In this document: one piece after another, positions 18,048 to 27,837 of the stretch | Layout of the letters: each line of letters opens with the position of its first letter | Position numbering within the stretch: the first letter of the stretch is position 1 | Source of the DNA: JBDREC01 sp043820105 [NCBI: Pseudomonadota bacterium] | GTDB lineage: Bacteria > Bdellovibrionota_F > JAHFAK01 | Length of the DNA stretch: 64,000 nt | Assembly (NCBI GenBank): GCA_043820105.1 | Contig: JBDREC010000039.1 | Coordinates: 1 to 64,000, forward strand | Direction of reading: 5' to 3' | Notes under the pieces: model-generated | Told to the model about the DNA's origin: nothing | Seen by the model: only the letters and a program-made list of their open reading frames with translations | Database searches by the model: none | Position numbers and translations under genes: made by a program

Positions 18048-18695
18048 TTAGATTTCCCTTTTTATAGCTGAAACAGATAGACGCTCACAAACTTCCTGGG
18101 CTTCATCAGAAATACTAGCGATACTTTCAGCAAAGTATTTTAAATGATTTTTTCTGGCGAGATCATCAATCACGCCTGATTGGTATATCTTTTTGAAAAT
18201 GACCAGGCCAAGATTATCAGCCTCTGATTCATAAAAATCTACTTTATTAATGTAATTAGTTGTAAGTTTATTATCTTTAAAAAAAGCAATATCAGCTTTT
18301 ACCAAAGCATGAACTGCATTACTAGAAGCCTGAGCGAGTCTTAAGTAATCATCTTTTAAACAATCAGGAATATTAGGTCTTTCTATGTCAATTTGAAAAC
18401 TAACCTGTTTTATTTTATCCAAAATATTATCCGTGTTTTCTAATAATCCAAGCACATCACCACGAGATTCTGGAATCAACATTTCTGAATAAAGCTGAAA
18501 ACGAACTTTTCTTCTCATTTCATCAGCCTGGTGCTCTAATTCTGACACAGCCTTTAATCTGTTTTCCAATTCAGGAAAATCGCCATTTAAATATTCTTTT
18601 ATTATTTCAGTGAAGTGCAATGCCCCTTTATCCACATTATCTAAAAACCCATCAATTTGAGCCTCAAGCACTTTAAGTTTTTTGAATAAAGACAT
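18048..18695 (-). CDS. PhoU-like DUF47 (TIGR00153) protein
   Basis: A 215-residue, almost wholly helical cytoplasmic protein of the DUF47/PhoU-related family. It has conserved acidic helix motifs such as ELEHQADEMRR and YESEADNLG that bind metal clusters in PhoU relatives. These proteins regulate the Pit transporter encoded next to them. The genes are spaced 3 nt apart, with this one first. ATG follows an AGGAA site. Confidence 0.88.
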   Translation of the reverse strand: MSLFKKLKVLEAQIDGFLDNVDKGALHFTEIIKEYLNGDFPELENRLKAVSELEHQADEMRRKVRFQLYSEMLIPESRGDVLGLLENTDNILDKIKQVSFQIDIERPNIPDCLKDDYLRLAQASSNAVHALVKADIAFFKDNKLTTNYINKVDFYESEADNLGLVIFKKIYQSGVIDDLARKNHLKYFAESIASISDEAQEVCERLSVSAIKREI

Positions 18696-18799
18696 ATAAT
18701 ATTCCTATCTTTTGTTTTTTTAAATCTATAGAAAGATCATTATCATATTTGTAAAAAAAGTAAATATATTATTTTATTATAAGAAATTATTGTAATGTT

Positions 18800-20860
18800 T
18801 TATCTTAAATCAACTATATCATTAATTGTTACATCATTAATATTGAGGAAAGTTGGATCTTGGTCGTCATATTTTGAATAACCCCAGTCTATGAAAGTAC
18901 CATCTGTGAACATAAAAGCAGATCCATAAAATTCTGTGATTTCTTTTTCAAAACCAAAGTCAATTGCTTGGCTGATATCACCATATGTTGCTTGAAGATA
19001 GGAATCGCCAAAGTTTCTAAAACTTCCATCTTCAAATTTAACCATAAATACATATCCACCATTTTCAATTTCAATTGCCTTAGTATCTACTGAAAAATCA
19101 ACACTTATTAGATTATCACCCATTTCACCTGCTTCATCACCGATTATTTCGCCTGCTTCAAAAGCTGGATTTAAATGACTAAAGGTATTTCCTCCCCAGC
19201 ATTTTACTTCACCACTATCAAGCACAGCACATGTTCCAAAAACACAGCCAGCAATATCTACAACTTTTTTATTTTCACCAAGATTAATGTATGCTAATAA
19301 ATCGCCCATTTCACCCGCTTCATCGCCTCTGTGATTATTATCTTCATATCCAAGTTGTCCATATCCATTGTGTCCAAAACATTTCAGCTTGCCATTTTCA
19401 AAAATTGCACAAGTGTGACCACCAAAGCCTTTAAGCTTAACAACTTCACTGTCAGAGCCAAGGTCAACTAATTGAGGTGTAGTAATACTGATTTCTGAGC
19501 TTTCAACGCCAACCTGACCAAACTCGTTATAGCCCCAGCACATAACTTCATTCTTGTCCAATACCTTATTATAGGTTAAGGCACAGTTATTCCAGCTAGC
19601 TCCAACTGAGATTGCTTGTCTTGCTTCACCAAGGTCAATAGCTGGAAGCTTATCACCCATTTCACCATCATCATCGCCTCTTGTTTCATAATCACCAAGA
19701 CCGAGTTGACCAAAATCATTCATTCCCCAGCATTTGAGATCGCCATTATCTAAAATTGCACAGCTATTATAAGAAGGAGCATTAATATATAAGGCATATC
19801 TATCTGTTCCTAAATCAATTTCTGAATATTCATAAACAGGATCTGCATTTCCAAGACCTGCTTCACCGTAATTATTTTCACCTTTACAATATGTTTTTTT
19901 ATCAACTGTAGCGCAATTATAGCCAAAGTTTTTAACTTCGATTTTTGATAAAATTGAATCGCCAATTGGCATAATTTCTGACAATTGAATTTTAAGTTTT
20001 GCAATAGATAAGGCACCTTGACCATCTTTAAATTCAAAATTTAGAATTAGCATTGAATCATTATTTAAGTCCACATCTGCCATATTAATTTTAGAACTAA
20101 AAGAACAAAAATTAAATGCATCATCAATGTTAAGGTCAAAGTCAAAACTATTAAAATTATATGCACTTATTTCAATATCATTTAATTTTTTATTTTCATC
20201 TACAGAGTAAGATGTTTTTAAAGATTCTTTAATAAGACATAAATCAGAACCATTTGAGTCTATGGCTTGCAATGCGTTCGGATATAGCTTTATTTCTAAA
20301 ACACCATTTTCTGAATAATTAGTAGCAATTAGATCTTCATTAAAGAAAACATCAGCTGCATCATTGATAAGAACTTCAGTTGAAACATTTGAATCTTGTG
20401 AAATAATTGTTATTTCAAAACCATCTTTATTCCTATTAACTTGAATTTCAACAATCTTTTCTTCTTGAAAGATATCTTCTTCTATTTGAGCTGAACCTAG
20501 CTCTTTTTCGCCATCTTGTAATGTTGCACTAAAAGTAGTTTTTCCATAAGGAACTTGAAAATCTGTACTAACTTCTGAACTTTCATCAGAAATATCTTCT
20601 ATAATAGCAGAATCCTCATATTTTTCATTTTTAACTTCAATAATTAAATCAAAACTTTCAATAATTTCAGATCCACTATTAAATGTAGTAATCATTTTAA
20701 CCTTTGAAACAGCATTTTTTTCATTTTGATCATTCACTTCTTTATTTCCTGAATCTAAACAAGAGTTTAAAATCATTGAAAATACAGTAATAATGATAAT
20801 TGGTAAAATTGAACTGATTTTTTTTAGGTTTAAATACCTTTGGTTTGTACTTTTCTTCAT
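18800..20860 (-). CDS. RCC1-repeat lipoprotein
   Basis: A 686-residue lipoprotein: basic N-terminus, hydrophobic helix and lipobox LNSC. About 290 residues of beta-rich, Asp/Glu/Ser-rich sequence follow, then an RCC1/BNR-type beta-propeller with repeats such as NCATVDKKTYCKGENNYGEAGLG, each ending in a C.W/KGxNxxGQLG motif. Three repeats carry a GD(E/D)xGEMGD insert. Paired cysteines within each repeat suggest disulfides outside the cytoplasm. Such propellers bind protein or ligands; the partner is unknown. Two adjacent ATGs exist (20863, 20860); the second has better spacing from the AGGAGG site. A sigma-54-type promoter precedes it. Confidence 0.85.
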   Translation of the reverse strand: MKKSTNQRYLNLKKISSILPIIIITVFSMILNSCLDSGNKEVNDQNEKNAVSKVKMITTFNSGSEIIESFDLIIEVKNEKYEDSAIIEDISDESSEVSTDFQVPYGKTTFSATLQDGEKELGSAQIEEDIFQEEKIVEIQVNRNKDGFEITIISQDSNVSTEVLINDAADVFFNEDLIATNYSENGVLEIKLYPNALQAIDSNGSDLCLIKESLKTSYSVDENKKLNDIEISAYNFNSFDFDLNIDDAFNFCSFSSKINMADVDLNNDSMLILNFEFKDGQGALSIAKLKIQLSEIMPIGDSILSKIEVKNFGYNCATVDKKTYCKGENNYGEAGLGNADPVYEYSEIDLGTDRYALYINAPSYNSCAILDNGDLKCWGMNDFGQLGLGDYETRGDDDGEMGDKLPAIDLGEARQAISVGASWNNCALTYNKVLDKNEVMCWGYNEFGQVGVESSEISITTPQLVDLGSDSEVVKLKGFGGHTCAIFENGKLKCFGHNGYGQLGYEDNNHRGDEAGEMGDLLAYINLGENKKVVDIAGCVFGTCAVLDSGEVKCWGGNTFSHLNPAFEAGEIIGDEAGEMGDNLISVDFSVDTKAIEIENGGYVFMVKFEDGSFRNFGDSYLQATYGDISQAIDFGFEKEITEFYGSAFMFTDGTFIDWGYSKYDDQDPTFLNINDVTINDIVDLR

Positions 20861-20907
20861 CATGTTCCTCCTTGAAATTTAATGCTGCAAACTTGTTAAT
20901 TATATAT

Positions 20908-20923
20908 AGCGAGCTTTGTGCCA
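20908..20923 (-). promoter_or_regulatory. Sigma-54-type promoter
   Basis: On the minus strand: TGGCAC, 5 nt, TCGCT. The -24 box is perfect; the -12 box has C for T in TTGC. GG and GC are 12 nt apart. It lies about 49 nt before the RCC1 lipoprotein start. Confidence 0.65.
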
Positions 20924-21073
20924 AAAAAGGTGTCGCATTTTATGCTAAAATTATAGTCACTTACGATTTTTAATTATATTAAAAATGAAAGAATCTGGCT
21001 TTTTGTAAAAATTATTTTAAATTCGTAAAGAACTAGAATTAACAAATTGGTTTTATGCATTTTGAAGGGGAAA

Positions 21074-21115
21074 TTTTGGATTTTGAATTTTGGATTTTGG
21101 ATTATAAATTCAGAA
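21074..21115 (+). repeat. TTTTGGA heptamer array
   Basis: Units TTTTGGA, TTTTGAA, TTTTGGA, TTTTGGA, then the degenerate TTATAAA and TTCAGAA, all in 7-nt register. Confidence 0.8.
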
Positions 21116-21656
21116 TGGGTCCAATTCATTTTAAAAATTGTTATTGAGATTAAGAGCAGACTTAAGAAAAAAAAACAAGACGACCTTGCAAGTATCATAT
21201 TTCTAAGTAAAAGAGTTGTTAAGCTTCATATATTACTGATAATATTGGGAACTTCCCTTTAAACATAGAGTTGGGAAATTAATTTATTTTCTAAGCTAGC
21301 TTACTTAGGCCTTTTCTTATTATATCAATTTCAGATATTTTTAGTTTGGCCTTTAAATATTTTTTTAAGCATCATTGAATCCTATAATTAAACATAAAAA
21401 TATTATATCACATGTTTTTTATTATGTAACTACATAAAATAATGAAATTAAATTAAATTCTATAAAATCAATAGAATAATATGGTCTTCTATTTTTGTGG
21501 TTTGTTGTATTCAGGCTTTTTGTTGATAGCTTGGACTCTAACAATCAAGAACGCAGCCTTTAGCATGATAGACAATAATGTCTGTTTTTAGTTTATTACA
21601 CTAAAACCAGCGATGTAACTGATTGAACATATTACAATAAAACAATTGCCAAGCTT

Positions 21657-21672
21657 TGGTACACCTTTTGCT
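21657..21672 (+). promoter_or_regulatory. Sigma-54 promoter
   Basis: TGGTAC, 5 nt, TTGCT, with GG and GC 12 nt apart. The -12 box is about 49 nt before the ATG of the protease-like lipoprotein. Confidence 0.78.
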
Positions 21673-21719
21673 ATATTAAATTAATGAAAGACTTGCTTTG
21701 GAATCAAGGAGGGTAAAAC

Positions 21720-23699
21720 ATGAAAAATATCATTCTTATTACTATTTTTTGCCTACTAATTGGGTGTACTTCTGAAGGCTATCGAGAATTCTTACAAAAT
21801 GCTAATGGAAATGAAGACCAATCAGATAGTGAACTTGATTTTGATAAAGACTTTAGCTTAATGGAATTTGAAACAAGATCCAGTACTTTTTCAGAATCAT
21901 CTTTTCTTTTAAATAAGGAAAATTTTGATATTTATTCTTCAGAAGATGTTATATTTAGTAAGCAAAAAAAGGCAGAACCTGAAATTCGTACTACACGAAA
22001 ACATGCAGGCTATTATTTATCTGATCAAAAATATGAAAATAGTTATAAATTTAAAGAAGCTGATTTCTATAGTGATATGCTTACCTGTTCAGATGTTCAT
22101 GATGAAGAATCAGTAATTACTAAACTAAGTATTGAAGAAATTAGCTCAGGAAAATTTAATAAAGCTAATATGTCATGTTCAACTTTTGATTTTGAAGATG
22201 GAAGTATCAATAATAATCAAGAGTTAAGTTCTGACTATTTTTTTAATATGAACAATTCAGGGGATAACTATTATTCTGAGTTTCCTGATGGATATGTTAC
22301 TGCAATTAAGTTTTTTTTCTCATACACAGGGATTGTGGATTTCCAGCTAATGGGAACAAGTGCAGAGAGGGTTCTTGGTCAAAACACTCATAATGACAGT
22401 GGATACCTGGCAACAGGTAGAGGTGTTGATTATAGAAGTACTTATTATACTCCTACTTGTGCTCTAGGATCAGTGATGACAGGTTTACAATTTGGCTATA
22501 GAACCAATAATAATTCAACAAAAGCCAATATTACAGAAATTTATTGGGAGTGTACTTTTTTAGGTTATGCTGGAACACGAATTCGAGTTTCAGATACTAA
22601 AGAGTTTCCTTTTAATACAATTGCAAGGGTTCATAAAGAGCACTTTGCAGGTACAGCATCACTTATTAGTCCATACGCTGCATTAACAAATGCTCATGTT
22701 GTATACAGCAGAGGAAACGGGAAATACCATACAGAATTACTCATTAAACCTGCTATGACTAAAGTGGGTAATTATTTACTTAATCCCTATGGTGTACGAA
22801 CCTCTTTGTATTCAAAGACAAATGATAAATGGGTTGATTCTGAAACAAATGCAGAAGAGGTTGATTATGGAGCTTTATTGTTCGCATGTGCATTTGAAGA
22901 AATTTCAACATATATGCCCCTTGTTTTTGACTCTGACCCAAACTATATCCATCTTTCGGGGTATCCAGTTGAGGAGGTTTCAGATGAATATTATCAATAT
23001 TACAGTGAAGGCGATGTCATTATAAAAGAAGAAAGATTAATTTATTACAATGCTGTTTCCAGTGGAGGTGCCAGTGGATCACCTGTATGGCTTGAGCAAA
23101 ATAGAACCAAGCAAAGAATCGTTGCTGTAAATAGAGGTTCTAATGATATTCACGGCGGACAAGGGGTAAGACTAACTTGGCAAAATGAAGATCTGATTTT
23201 ATCCTGGATGGAATGGCAACCGACTTTTGCTGAAAAACTCTCCCAGGATTGCCCTCAAAAACCTGTGCATATTACAAATTGGGAAGAATTAAAAAAGCTG
23301 TTTGTAACTACACATAAAGATAAATTAATTTCAAGCGATGATTTAAAGCTTGGAAAATTATCTGACACTAGTGGTGCAACTTCACACGTTAAGGTTGCTC
23401 AATACATTGAAAATAATTTATATGTTTGGGAAGAATATACATTTAAAAATAATGATAATGACGATAAAATTTTTGTAAAAATGCTTAAGCCAGAAAAAAA
23501 GATTTTGGAAACAGAAGAAGCTCGCGTTTTACTTTCAGCTTCCAGACAATGGATTGACCAAAAACCAAGTGGCGAGCATGCTTTGCTTGAAGAAATTGAT
23601 GAAAAAGAAGAGTTTAAAGCTTTTCAGGTGCAAATGAATTATGGTTTTTTAAGTAAATCTCTTGAAAAGGATTCTTTAATTGATGAAGAGGCGGATTAA
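21720..23699 (+). CDS. V8/trypsin-like serine protease lipoprotein
   Basis: A 659-residue lipoprotein (lipobox LIGC at about 13-16) with a chymotrypsin-fold protease domain. The triad is visible: His326 in TNAHVV, Asp382 in VDYGALL and Ser454 in SGGASGSPVW. The pattern matches the S1B/V8 glutamyl-endopeptidase group. Residues 200-290 form a separate cysteine-containing beta-rich part with no recognised name. A hydrophilic tail follows the protease. It should act at the cell surface or in the periplasm. ATG has a strong AGGAGGG site. It is transcribed divergently from the RCC1 lipoprotein, and both have sigma-54-type promoters. Confidence 0.87.
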   Translation: MKNIILITIFCLLIGCTSEGYREFLQNANGNEDQSDSELDFDKDFSLMEFETRSSTFSESSFLLNKENFDIYSSEDVIFSKQKKAEPEIRTTRKHAGYYLSDQKYENSYKFKEADFYSDMLTCSDVHDEESVITKLSIEEISSGKFNKANMSCSTFDFEDGSINNNQELSSDYFFNMNNSGDNYYSEFPDGYVTAIKFFFSYTGIVDFQLMGTSAERVLGQNTHNDSGYLATGRGVDYRSTYYTPTCALGSVMTGLQFGYRTNNNSTKANITEIYWECTFLGYAGTRIRVSDTKEFPFNTIARVHKEHFAGTASLISPYAALTNAHVVYSRGNGKYHTELLIKPAMTKVGNYLLNPYGVRTSLYSKTNDKWVDSETNAEEVDYGALLFACAFEEISTYMPLVFDSDPNYIHLSGYPVEEVSDEYYQYYSEGDVIIKEERLIYYNAVSSGGASGSPVWLEQNRTKQRIVAVNRGSNDIHGGQGVRLTWQNEDLILSWMEWQPTFAEKLSQDCPQKPVHITNWEELKKLFVTTHKDKLISSDDLKLGKLSDTSGATSHVKVAQYIENNLYVWEEYTFKNNDNDDKIFVKMLKPEKKILETEEARVLLSASRQWIDQKPSGEHALLEEIDEKEEFKAFQVQMNYGFLSKSLEKDSLIDEEAD

Positions 23700-23759
23700 T
23701 TGCAAAAAAAATTAATCCTCGGAAAAAACACAAGACGAACGTTTTAATATTATTATTTT

Positions 23760-24746
23760 TTAATCAAGATTACCAACACCTAGTCTTGAACCATTGTCAG
23801 ATAGGGCAATGTCAGCAATGGCAGCAACAATAATTTTCTTCAATTCCTGAATGCTTGATTCATTATCTTCATCTCTCATTTCTTCACCAACATGCTCAAA
23901 AAAATCAAACACAATTTCATAAACAACGGAAGAAGTTGTTGCCATGTATCTAGAAACAGGCTTTGAATGATCCCTTAGCATCAACTGACTTGATAAAAGG
24001 GCTCTTGGCCAGTAGTGGTATTCTTTTTGTTGTGAAACTTTCTCTATATGCTGAACAGGTACATTTCTAATATTTGGAAATCTTTGAGAAAGGATTCCAG
24101 CCAGATAATCAGTTCCATCCCATTTCTTTAAAATTTCTATCATTTCTGAATTTGCAGAAGCTATTTCTAATTGTGATATGATTTGACCTAAACCACCATG
24201 GCTTGCATTTGGAATTGAACTAATGAAAATTGCCAAAGCAAGGTTATTTTCAGTTGCGTCCATAATAAGATCAAAAACAGACTCAATCATTATTTCTTCT
24301 TCTGTTCCTAGGACATCTGCAATAATTGCATCAAGTCTTTTTAGTGCTGGCAGATATTCATTACTATTATTAATGAGTTCATTAATAATAAAATTAACAG
24401 TCATTGTACAACCCGCTGCAATTTTTGAAGGATTGCTTTTTAATGGACAAAATGGAGATGCAACTTCCATAACATCCTTAACAAGTTTTTTGCAACCAAA
24501 CTCCACACTTCCAATACCTACATTTATAGGACAAAATAAAAATAATAATTTTTCAACGTAATCAAAAATATTTTTATAAACAGGAATATCAACTTCTTCT
24601 TCAAGGGAGGCGCTTTCTTTTTTGATAACTCCTTGGCTATCTTTATGTGGTAAAATTAGATCTTGCTCACCTGGCTCTTGTGCCATAATGAAATTTGGGA
24701 AGGCAAAAATAGAGAAAATGACAATACATAATAGAAACCTTTTCAT
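23760..24746 (-). CDS. Exported protein of unknown function
   Basis: A 328-residue protein with a classical signal peptide (MKRFLLC, hydrophobic core, cleavage likely after MAQ or nearby). The mature part has four cysteines in two clusters (FCPINV, FGCKK, FCPLKS, AGCTM), suggesting disulfide bonds, and is otherwise helical. I recognise no domain. It is convergent with the protease gene, with 60 nt between stops. An excellent sigma-54 promoter lies about 110 nt upstream on the same strand. Confidence 0.78.
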   Translation of the reverse strand: MKRFLLCIVIFSIFAFPNFIMAQEPGEQDLILPHKDSQGVIKKESASLEEEVDIPVYKNIFDYVEKLLFLFCPINVGIGSVEFGCKKLVKDVMEVASPFCPLKSNPSKIAAGCTMTVNFIINELINNSNEYLPALKRLDAIIADVLGTEEEIMIESVFDLIMDATENNLALAIFISSIPNASHGGLGQIISQLEIASANSEMIEILKKWDGTDYLAGILSQRFPNIRNVPVQHIEKVSQQKEYHYWPRALLSSQLMLRDHSKPVSRYMATTSSVVYEIVFDFFEHVGEEMRDEDNESSIQELKKIIVAAIADIALSDNGSRLGVGNLD

Positions 24747-24854
24747 AGCTAACTCCTTATCAATTTATACTGTTTCTAATGTTTATTGTGATATCCCTTG
24801 TTTGAGCCATTGAATGTAAAAAACACAAAGCTTTTACAGATATTAGTATAAATT

Positions 24855-24870
24855 TGCAAAGAGTGTGCCA
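24855..24870 (-). promoter_or_regulatory. Sigma-54 (-24/-12) promoter
   Basis: On the minus strand: TGGCAC, 5 nt, TTGCA, a full consensus match with correct 12-nt spacing, about 110 nt before the exported protein gene that starts at 24746. Confidence 0.85.
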
Positions 24871-24903
24871 CTGCTTGCTAGGCGTAACATATCTTTAAAA
24901 AAC

Positions 24904-24936
24904 AGGCACTTGTAATGCCTTGCGGTTTTTTTTGTT
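24904..24936 (+). terminator. Weak terminator-like hairpin
   Basis: AGGCA, 7-nt loop, TGCCT, then TGCGG and a long T-rich run. The stem is short and separated from the T-run, so the call is weak. It lies upstream of the MFS gene and could be a leader attenuator. Confidence 0.3.
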
Positions 24937-25023
24937 TTTTGTCTGTGTGCTGATTTTTTCCAATTGACGAAGCATGATAAACTCAGTACGACAAAGAGAA
25001 GTCTTATTTTAATTGGGAGAAAA

Positions 25024-26370
25024 ATGCTAAATAGGATTTTTAATTTCTATAAAACAGGTGAAAACAAGCCTTTATTTTCTGATGATCAAAATAAAATTAA
25101 AAAGGTTTATGAGCAAAAACGCTTAAGCGTTTTTCTTACTATTACAATTGGTTATGGTCTTTTCTATCTTTGTCGCCTTAGTTTTTCTGTGGTCAAAAAG
25201 CCCCTGCTTGACGCAGGAATCATGAATGCTGAAGAAATGGGAATTATTGGATCCGGGCTTTTTATAAGCTATGCCGTGGGAAAACTGCTTAACGGATTTC
25301 TGGCAGACAGAAGTGATATTCGAAAGTTTATGTCAACTGGCTTAATGATTTCAGCGATTATGAATTTACTGCTTGGGTTGACAACATATTTTTGGTTCTT
25401 TTTAATAATTTGGATAATTAATGGCTGGTTTCAATCAATGGGCTCTGCTCCTAGTGTTGTTTCTATTTCTCACTGGTTTAGTAATAAAGAAAGAGGAACC
25501 CGTTATGGTATCTGGAGCATCGGGCATAGCCTTGGAGAGGGTTTAACCTTTATAGGAACAGCCACCCTCGTGTCATTGCTGGGCTGGAGATTCGGTTTTA
25601 TTGGGCCAGGCCTTGTTTGCATTATTGTGGCTTTACTGATGCTGCTTTTTCATGCGGATAGACCACAAACCTACGGATTGCCACACATTTCTGATTATAA
25701 AAAGGATTACAGCGCGCTATCATCTGGGAAAAAATCAACAGGAAAACTTCAATTAGAAGTTTTAAAAAATCCATATATCATTATTTTGGGATTTTCTTCT
25801 GCCCTTATGTATGTCGCGCGATATGCTATTAATAATTGGGCTATTTTGTACATGCAGGAAGCAAAAGGTTATGAGCTTATAGCCGCTGGCTCTATTCTAT
25901 CCGCCTATCCAATTATGGGTCTGCTTGGAGCAGCTTCCTCTGGGTGGATTTCGGATAAATTCTTTAATTCAAAAAGAAACATTCCAACTTTACTTTATGG
26001 CCTTTTGCAAGTTTCAACTCTGATAATGTTTTTTATAATTCCCCCAGGGTATCAATATCTTGATATGATCGCATTGTCATTCTTTGGCTTTGCCCTTGGC
26101 GGGCAATTGGTTTTTATCGGGGGTCTGATAGCAGTCGATATTTCTTCGAAAAAAGCAGCTGGAGCAGCCATGGGTGTAATCGGAGTGTTTAGTTATATAG
26201 GAGCTGCAATCCAAGACTGGATCAGTGGACATTTAATACATGCAAGCAAAATTATAATAAATGGAAAAGATGTATATAATTTTGACAGCGCATTTTACTT
26301 TTGGATAGGAGCATCTATTGTTTCTTTGATTCTTGCCTGTTGTGTTTGGAACGCAAAGGCTAAAGAATAG
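25024..26370 (+). CDS. Organophosphate:phosphate antiporter, UhpC/GlpT type
   Basis: A 448-residue MFS transporter of the OPA family (GlpT, UhpT, PgtP, sensor-like UhpC). Twelve membrane segments are apparent. The YLCRLSFSVVKKPLL stretch in the first helix carries the conserved arginine of the substrate site; GKLLNGFLADR is the loop 2-3 motif. It probably exchanges a sugar phosphate or glycerol phosphate for phosphate. The frame is open upstream to a TTG at 24964, but ATG 25024 has a GGGAGAA site and the expected start. The closest subgroup cannot be fixed by eye. Confidence 0.88.
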   Translation: MLNRIFNFYKTGENKPLFSDDQNKIKKVYEQKRLSVFLTITIGYGLFYLCRLSFSVVKKPLLDAGIMNAEEMGIIGSGLFISYAVGKLLNGFLADRSDIRKFMSTGLMISAIMNLLLGLTTYFWFFLIIWIINGWFQSMGSAPSVVSISHWFSNKERGTRYGIWSIGHSLGEGLTFIGTATLVSLLGWRFGFIGPGLVCIIVALLMLLFHADRPQTYGLPHISDYKKDYSALSSGKKSTGKLQLEVLKNPYIIILGFSSALMYVARYAINNWAILYMQEAKGYELIAAGSILSAYPIMGLLGAASSGWISDKFFNSKRNIPTLLYGLLQVSTLIMFFIIPPGYQYLDMIALSFFGFALGGQLVFIGGLIAVDISSKKAAGAAMGVIGVFSYIGAAIQDWISGHLIHASKIIINGKDVYNFDSAFYFWIGASIVSLILACCVWNAKAKE

Positions 26371-26377
26371 CTTGTAA

Positions 26378-26412
26378 CGTGCGGCGTACAGAGCACAGCG
26401 TACGGCGTGGGG
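26378..26412 (+). repeat. CGTACGG heptamer array
   Basis: Units CGTGCGG, CGTACAG, AGCACAG, CGTACGG, CGTGGGG, starting 8 nt after the antiporter stop. Same word family as 15655 and 47801. Confidence 0.8.
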
Positions 26413-26454
26413 GAGGGGAAGATACAAGACGAATATTTATCCCATCCTTGCTGA

Positions 26455-27837
26455 CTACAGCAAAGAAAGCCATTTTTTCATTTGATCAAGCGCTAGATTT
26501 CGAGCTTCTTTTGTTTCTTTTGAATCAAAAATATTTGCCTTTTGATAGTCAGAGGCATGGATTCCATTTTTGATAATAAAGAGTTTTAGACTGGAATTAA
26601 TGTTAAAATCTTCTTCATTAATGCCAAGAGCTGTCCACGGATCATTAGTTCCATTTATAAATAATATATTTGCATCTTCTGCTTCCAGGATACTTTGATA
26701 ATAAACTTTATTAAAAGAAACAGTGTCAACTGGTTCAGAAATTCCAAATAAATCATAGCATACATCTTGATAATAATTTAAGTTATTATATTTTGATTTT
26801 GACCTTTTAGAATCAAAACTACTGGGAATATAAAAATATGCATATTCAGTGCAGCATTGATAAAACCAGGCTCTGGATCCAACAAAATTTTCATAAATTT
26901 GAGGATTTGGATCACTTGCATTAACTAGATATTGAATATCCATATTAAAACTCATTAATTTCAGTAATATTCTTGTAAGTTCCAGCAATCTTTTAAAGGC
27001 TTTCAATTGATTCTTAGCTGAAAAAGTGGAGCAAAGTAAACCTGTTTGGCCAAGCTGAAAAAGTGTGCTATTAACTGTTGAAACAAACTCAAGCAAATCA
27101 AGGGGAGTTTCTATTTTATCTAGTTTAAGCTCTGCTGTTATGTTTCTAAATCCTGCTTCTGTTTCTATTTCTTCTTCAAGAAATGAAATAAAAAAAAGAA
27201 TATCTTCCTGGCAAGACGACCCTATAATTTCAGTCATAATTTCATCATATTCAATGAAATCTGTTTTAGCCTTCACAGGTGCCGAAGAGGCTATTGCTCC
27301 AACAACCTTTTCAGGATACAATGCCCTATAGTAAGCCGCCAGGTTTCCTGCATATGAAGCCCCAAAAGCAATCCATTTTCCTTTGATCTTTTGCGTTTCA
27401 GAAATGTAATCTTGAGCAGCAGCCAAATCCTTTAAAGCTTGTTCAGTATTAAGATATTGCAGGCTATTTAAATCCAAAATTCCATAAGGAATGCTTTTCC
27501 CATAATGTCTATGCTCAAGAGCCACTACATAAGCTTTTAGCTTTTTGGCATAATAAGAAGCAGAAGACATTTTGATAGCCTTTTTATTGCAAACCATCTC
27601 TCCACCAATCAAATAAATAACAGGCGAATTTTCAGATTCAGCGTATGTTTTATCAATATAATATCTTTGACTGAAAACATCTCTTTTAAAAGAATTATGA
27701 TCTATTTGTTGATCCATTTTATATTCTACTATTTTTTGAGGAAAAGTCAGGGCATAAAAGGGAAGTACGATAATAAAATTCAAAATGATAAAAATCATTA
27801 GATAGTTGTTATTTCGTTTTTCATTCATTGTTTTCAA
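26455..27837 (-). CDS. S28 family serine carboxypeptidase/aminopeptidase
   Basis: A 460-residue peptidase of family S28 (lysosomal Pro-X carboxypeptidase, dipeptidyl peptidase II and bacterial tripeptidyl peptidase relatives). The nucleophile lies in GASYAG (Ser161), with Asp399 in NGTNDPW and His427 in KNGIHASD. Early family motifs QQIDHNSF, FSQRYY and EHRHYGKSIPY are present. A signal-peptide-like helix at 13-30 sends it to the periplasm or outside, where it would remove residues next to proline. TTG is the likely start, well spaced from a GAGGAG site; the next ATG is too far away. A weaker sigma-54-like promoter lies upstream. Confidence 0.9.
   Translation of the reverse strand: MKTMNEKRNNNYLMIFIILNFIIVLPFYALTFPQKIVEYKMDQQIDHNSFKRDVFSQRYYIDKTYAESENSPVIYLIGGEMVCNKKAIKMSSASYYAKKLKAYVVALEHRHYGKSIPYGILDLNSLQYLNTEQALKDLAAAQDYISETQKIKGKWIAFGASYAGNLAAYYRALYPEKVVGAIASSAPVKAKTDFIEYDEIMTEIIGSSCQEDILFFISFLEEEIETEAGFRNITAELKLDKIETPLDLLEFVSTVNSTLFQLGQTGLLCSTFSAKNQLKAFKRLLELTRILLKLMSFNMDIQYLVNASDPNPQIYENFVGSRAWFYQCCTEYAYFYIPSSFDSKRSKSKYNNLNYYQDVCYDLFGISEPVDTVSFNKVYYQSILEAEDANILFINGTNDPWTALGINEEDFNINSSLKLFIIKNGIHASDYQKANIFDSKETKEARNLALDQMKKWLSLL

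Larger units (their letters stand above)
20864..21719. other. Divergent intergenic region, 856 nt
   Basis: No convincing gene: the short open frames near 20974-21262 overlap on both strands and are made partly of repeats. It holds two outward-facing sigma-54-type promoters (minus strand near 20915, plus strand near 21665), a heptamer array and a perfect AGACA-4-TGTCT palindrome near 21575, which could be an activator site. Confidence 0.6.

Noticed and set aside
20974-21262. Two overlapping 70-residue open frames on opposite strands
   Set aside because: No ribosome binding sites, composition driven by the TTTTGGA array, and no recognisable protein character.
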